Origin: Chloroflexota bacterium
GTDB lineage: Bacteria > Chloroflexota > DTOL01 > JACQYG01
Assembly (NCBI GenBank): GCA_016208345.1
Contig: JACQYG010000101.1
Location: 1-6,824, forward strand
Length of the DNA: 6,824 nucleotides
Direction: 5' to 3'
The notes under the pieces were generated by a model. The model did not search any database. It worked only from the letters and a program-made list of their open reading frames with translations, and was not told the DNA's origin. Of the stretch, positions 4,427 to 6,824 are shown piece after piece; positions within the stretch are counted from its first letter, which is position 1, and every line of letters starts with the position of its first letter. The position numbers and the translations under genes are program-made.

Positions 4427-6046
4427 TCATCTCTTGGGCTGATGGCAGACCCGGCACGAATCGTTGGCCCGCCCGGCGTGATCGGCGGGCACCGGTTTGG
4501 CCCCGCCCGGCCCGTGGCAGAGCAGGCAATCGTCGCGGCCCTCCAGGGCATGGGGGATATCCGGGGCCGTGACCGCCGGTGCCGCGGGAGTGGGCGTGGC
4601 CCCAGCCGCCGGGGTCCAGGCGGGCGCGGGGGTTGGCGTCGGCAGGGGCAGGGTTGGCACGCTGGGCTGGGCCTCGATCAGGCTCACGTACTTCTTCCAC
4701 CCCGTGCCATGACAGCTAACGTTGGCGCAAAAGCTCTGGTCTTTGATATCAGGCTTCGGGCTGTACTTGATCGGCCCATGGCAGCTCTGGCAGGCAGGGC
4801 TAACCTCGGAGCGGTGCTTGGCCATCCAGTCCCCGGCCAGGTGGGAGGCAGGTTCGGTAAGGGTGACGATGGGGATGTCGTGGGGCGGCGGCTGGCTCTC
4901 GGCCACGGTCCTGGGGATGGAATGACAGATGTTGCACTGCAAGCGGATGTTATTTCTCTCCGCCGGGACGGCTGTGTCCGTGGCCAGGTGCTTCCCGTCG
5001 TGGCAGCGGAAGCAGCCGGGAAACTCTTTGTGCCCAACGTTGTTGGGATAGGTCTGCCAATCCACCTCCAGGTGCGGAAAGTTCGTTTCCTTGTAGGTCG
5101 TCTTTAAGAGGTCGATGGCCGTCTTGATGGCCGTAGACTTCTTGGAATATGTGTCGGGATATGAGGACCGGTAAAAACCGTCCAGGCCATCAATGGCCTT
5201 CATGGCATCGTCCGGGGAAGGATACCTGGCATTTAATACCTCTACACCCTTTTTCTCGATAAAGGGGATGCTCTTGTCAATGCGCTGAAGGGCCAGGAGG
5301 TTGTCCATTGACAGCTCCGGTGACCGGACCAGGTGAGAGGCACGGTTGTGGCAGTCGATGCAGTCCATGCGCCGCTTCGGAAGCCTGGCTATCTCTTCAA
5401 CAGAGATCTTGGAACTAACGTCCAGGTACTCCGTCTTCTTGCCGGATTTGTCTATCACCTGGACCCACGGGATATCTTGTTTGAACTTATCGGTGGCCAC
5501 GTAATAGACGTCGGCCTCCACGTGCCAGTGAATGCCCATGCTCAGGCCGTCCCGGGACGAGCCGCCTCGGGTCTTCATGATCAGGTAGGTGCGCGTCTCG
5601 GTATTCTTTTCGTCGTCCAGATAACGCTTGACCTCCCGGATCTTATCGCCGTAGAATTTCTCCGGCCAGTGGCATTTCTCGCAAGTATCCCGAGAGGGAC
5701 GGAGGTTTCGTACCGTGATGGGTAGCTCGTACCTGGTGAAGGCCACATCTATAACGTGGCGGCTATCTTCAATACGGGTGGCAATGGCGGTGTTAACCCC
5801 CTTGCCGATGTGGCAATTGACGCAGTCCACCCGGGCGTGGGGGGAGCGCTGGTAAGCAGCGTATTCCACCGGCATGGTGTGGCAGGTAGTGCCGCAAAAA
5901 GCCGGGGTGCTCATGTAATCCCAGGTATACACGATGCCCATGAACAGCACGATCATCACCAGGGCGGTCCCGCCTACCAAAACGGCACGACGGCGCATCC
6001 GGGGCTGGCGAAGATCGATGAGCTGAAAGATGGGCGGGAGGGCCAT
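4427..6046 (-). CDS. NapC/NirT-type decaheme cytochrome c, membrane-anchored
   Basis: The protein (539 aa) starts at ATG 6046 behind AAAGGGAAG and ends in TGA at 4429-4427. A basic N-terminus (RMRRR) and one transmembrane helix (about 21-41) place the rest outside the membrane. The first two motifs, FCGTTCHTM (C51/C55/H56, spacing CX3CH) and VDCVNCHIG (C75), with EYAAYQRSPHARV between them, are typical of NapC/NirT/NrfH quinol dehydrogenases. Further CXXCH motifs begin at C122, C229, C345, C371 and C419. A CX4CH motif begins at C440, and two more CXXCH motifs at C507 and C531. That is ten candidate heme sites. A Pro/Thr/Ala-rich linker (about 459-497) separates the first eight from a small C-terminal diheme unit. 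It probably carries electrons from the quinol pool or the b-type subunit encoded upstream to an outer acceptor. The final acceptor is unknown. It is unusually long for NapC/NrfH (about 150-200 aa, four to five hemes). Confidence 0.9.
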   Translation of the reverse strand: MALPPIFQLIDLRQPRMRRRAVLVGGTALVMIVLFMGIVYTWDYMSTPAFCGTTCHTMPVEYAAYQRSPHARVDCVNCHIGKGVNTAIATRIEDSRHVIDVAFTRYELPITVRNLRPSRDTCEKCHWPEKFYGDKIREVKRYLDDEKNTETRTYLIMKTRGGSSRDGLSMGIHWHVEADVYYVATDKFKQDIPWVQVIDKSGKKTEYLDVSSKISVEEIARLPKRRMDCIDCHNRASHLVRSPELSMDNLLALQRIDKSIPFIEKKGVEVLNARYPSPDDAMKAIDGLDGFYRSSYPDTYSKKSTAIKTAIDLLKTTYKETNFPHLEVDWQTYPNNVGHKEFPGCFRCHDGKHLATDTAVPAERNNIRLQCNICHSIPRTVAESQPPPHDIPIVTLTEPASHLAGDWMAKHRSEVSPACQSCHGPIKYSPKPDIKDQSFCANVSCHGTGWKKYVSLIEAQPSVPTLPLPTPTPAPAWTPAAGATPTPAAPAVTAPDIPHALEGRDDCLLCHGPGGAKPVPADHAGRANDSCRVCHQPKR

Positions 6047-6225
6047 ACGTCTTCCCTTTCTCGCCGAAATATAAGGCGGCCCGGCGGTGCGTTAGCCCAA
6101 GCCGGCCTGAATTATGGCACGGCACCCGGGCCAGCCACGCCGCTGCCTGAAGCTCAACATAAAGTCATATCGCCCTGTTCAGTAGCCTCCCCCAGTTTCG
6201 GCAGGAGGAGATATCCGGAGTTCTG
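6047..6225. other. Intergenic region between the b-type subunit and the decaheme gene
   Basis: This 179-nt gap separates two minus-strand genes. I see a usable ribosome binding site at its low-coordinate end. There are -10-like AT-rich bits (CATAAT near 6114, TTATAT near 6070, both read on the minus strand), but neither has a convincing -35 element at the right distance. No gene was found in it. Co-transcription of the two genes is plausible but not shown. Confidence 0.5.
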
Positions 6226-6824
6226 CTAGGCGTGCTCTGAGTCATCGTTGTCCGCCGCAGCTTGCGATATCATCCTGGCATACTCCAGGGGATGCTCTTC
6301 GATCATGCGCTGTTTGGGGATCTTGCCGGTGAAGATGGAAGTGTCGAAAGGAAAGATCCCAGGGCGGAGGTGCGCATTGTATACGTGCCAGGTGAGGATC
6401 GCCAGGGCTGCCAAAATCGCCTCGCCGCCGTGGGCGGCCTTGGCCGCCGGGATTATTTCACCGGGCATAAAACGGGTGACCTGGGCCGGGAATATCATCA
6501 TCACTCCGGTGATCCCCATGATCACGAAGCCCCAGACAACAGCCCAATACTCCACCTTCTGTTTAAAATCATAACGGTCATACCGCGGCTCGGTCTTTCG
6601 GTGGCCAAGGTAATACAAGAACGCCCCCCAGGCATCGGTCAGATCCTTCACGGCGGGAAGCATCCCCAGGCTGGAACGTTTGGTGATGATCTCGTAGGCG
6701 CTGTAGGCCAGGTGAAAGGCGCCCAATAACCCGAAGGTCAGGGCGGAGAGCCGGTGGATAACGCGGGCGAGCTCGATGCCGCCGAAGAGAACGATGATGG
6801 CATCGGAAAGCACATAGGCGCTAA
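6226..6824 (-). CDS. Di-heme b-type cytochrome membrane subunit, 5'-truncated (formate dehydrogenase gamma/cytochrome b561-like)
   Basis: The frame is open from the stop TAG (6228-6226) to the window edge. GTG 6813 is only an internal candidate start, since S-A-Y codons continue upstream and the family's first helix is missing, so the gene begins outside the window. Visible features are LFGGIELARVIHRLSALTF, a helix with GLLGAFHLAYSAYEI, a helix VEYWAVVWGFVIMGITGVMMIF, and a last helix with AAHGGEAILAALAILTWHVYNAH. These carry the His residues expected to bind two b hemes. The C-terminal HLRPGIFPFDTSIFTGKIP...EEHPLEYARM tail is characteristic of membrane cytochromes b that link quinone to formate dehydrogenases, thiosulfate reductases or multiheme cytochromes. 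With the decaheme protein downstream it probably forms a quinone-linked electron-transfer complex. Direction of electron flow cannot be read from sequence. Confidence 0.85.
   Translation of the reverse strand, partial: SAYVLSDAIIVLFGGIELARVIHRLSALTFGLLGAFHLAYSAYEIITKRSSLGMLPAVKDLTDAWGAFLYYLGHRKTEPRYDRYDFKQKVEYWAVVWGFVIMGITGVMMIFPAQVTRFMPGEIIPAAKAAHGGEAILAALAILTWHVYNAHLRPGIFPFDTSIFTGKIPKQRMIEEHPLEYARMISQAAADNDDSEHA

Noticed and set aside
4142..5107. Long plus-strand open frame over the convergent region
   Set aside because: It runs through the terminator and antisense to the decaheme gene, with low-complexity Gly/Arg composition typical of a GC-rich shadow frame.
6187..6210. Hairpin after the b-type subunit stop
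   Set aside because: On the minus strand it gives a 7-bp stem with one G-T wobble and a 10-nt loop and is not followed by T residues, so it is too weak to call a terminator.

Overview
The window (about 6.8 kb, GC-rich) is a respiratory electron-transfer locus with two convergent gene groups that meet at a strong terminator near position 4400. The source looks like a Gram-positive-type or Chloroflexota-like bacterium. The cytochrome b is split b6-style, subunit IV is fused to cytochrome c domains, several secreted cytochromes carry Thr/Pro-rich linkers, and the only flanking gene is a GT4-type glycosyltransferase. The taxonomic call is inference; no rRNA or marker gene is present.

Layout, plus strand: (1) the C-terminal end of a GT4 glycosyltransferase (1-395); (2) a near-consensus sigma70-type promoter lying across the end of that gene (373-401), with a leader of about 140 nt; (3) a Rieske/cytochrome b operon: Rieske protein (549-1055), cytochrome b6-type subunit (1045-1560), subunit IV fused to two cytochrome c domains (1623-2636), and a large multiheme protein (2661-4353). 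The last consists of a signal peptide, one class I cytochrome c domain, an octaheme domain like hydroxylamine oxidoreductase (HAO), and a C-terminal membrane anchor. A 12-bp-stem intrinsic terminator ends the operon (4382-4414). Layout, minus strand, pointing toward the terminator: a 5'-truncated di-heme b-type membrane subunit of the formate dehydrogenase gamma/cytochrome b561 type (6226 to window end), then a NapC/NirT-type decaheme cytochrome (4427-6046).

Predicted function: the Rieske/b6/IV complex would oxidise a (mena)quinol and pass electrons through its two fused c hemes and the N-terminal c heme of the next protein into the octaheme HAO-like domain, which in related proteins reduces or oxidises small nitrogen compounds. 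The minus-strand pair looks like a second quinol:cytochrome c module. The c-type heme-binding motifs in the window total 21.

The most striking observation is that three of the four genes of the plus-strand operon carry a lesion, while the neighbouring genes look intact. The Rieske gene has an in-frame TGA inside its Tat signal. The cytochrome b6 lacks its whole first transmembrane helix (about 47 residues) in frame. The HAO-like gene is frameshifted near 3530, where a short conserved linker also appears to be missing. Either the operon is decaying in this genome, or the assembly is faulty here, or (less likely) some of these features are functional.
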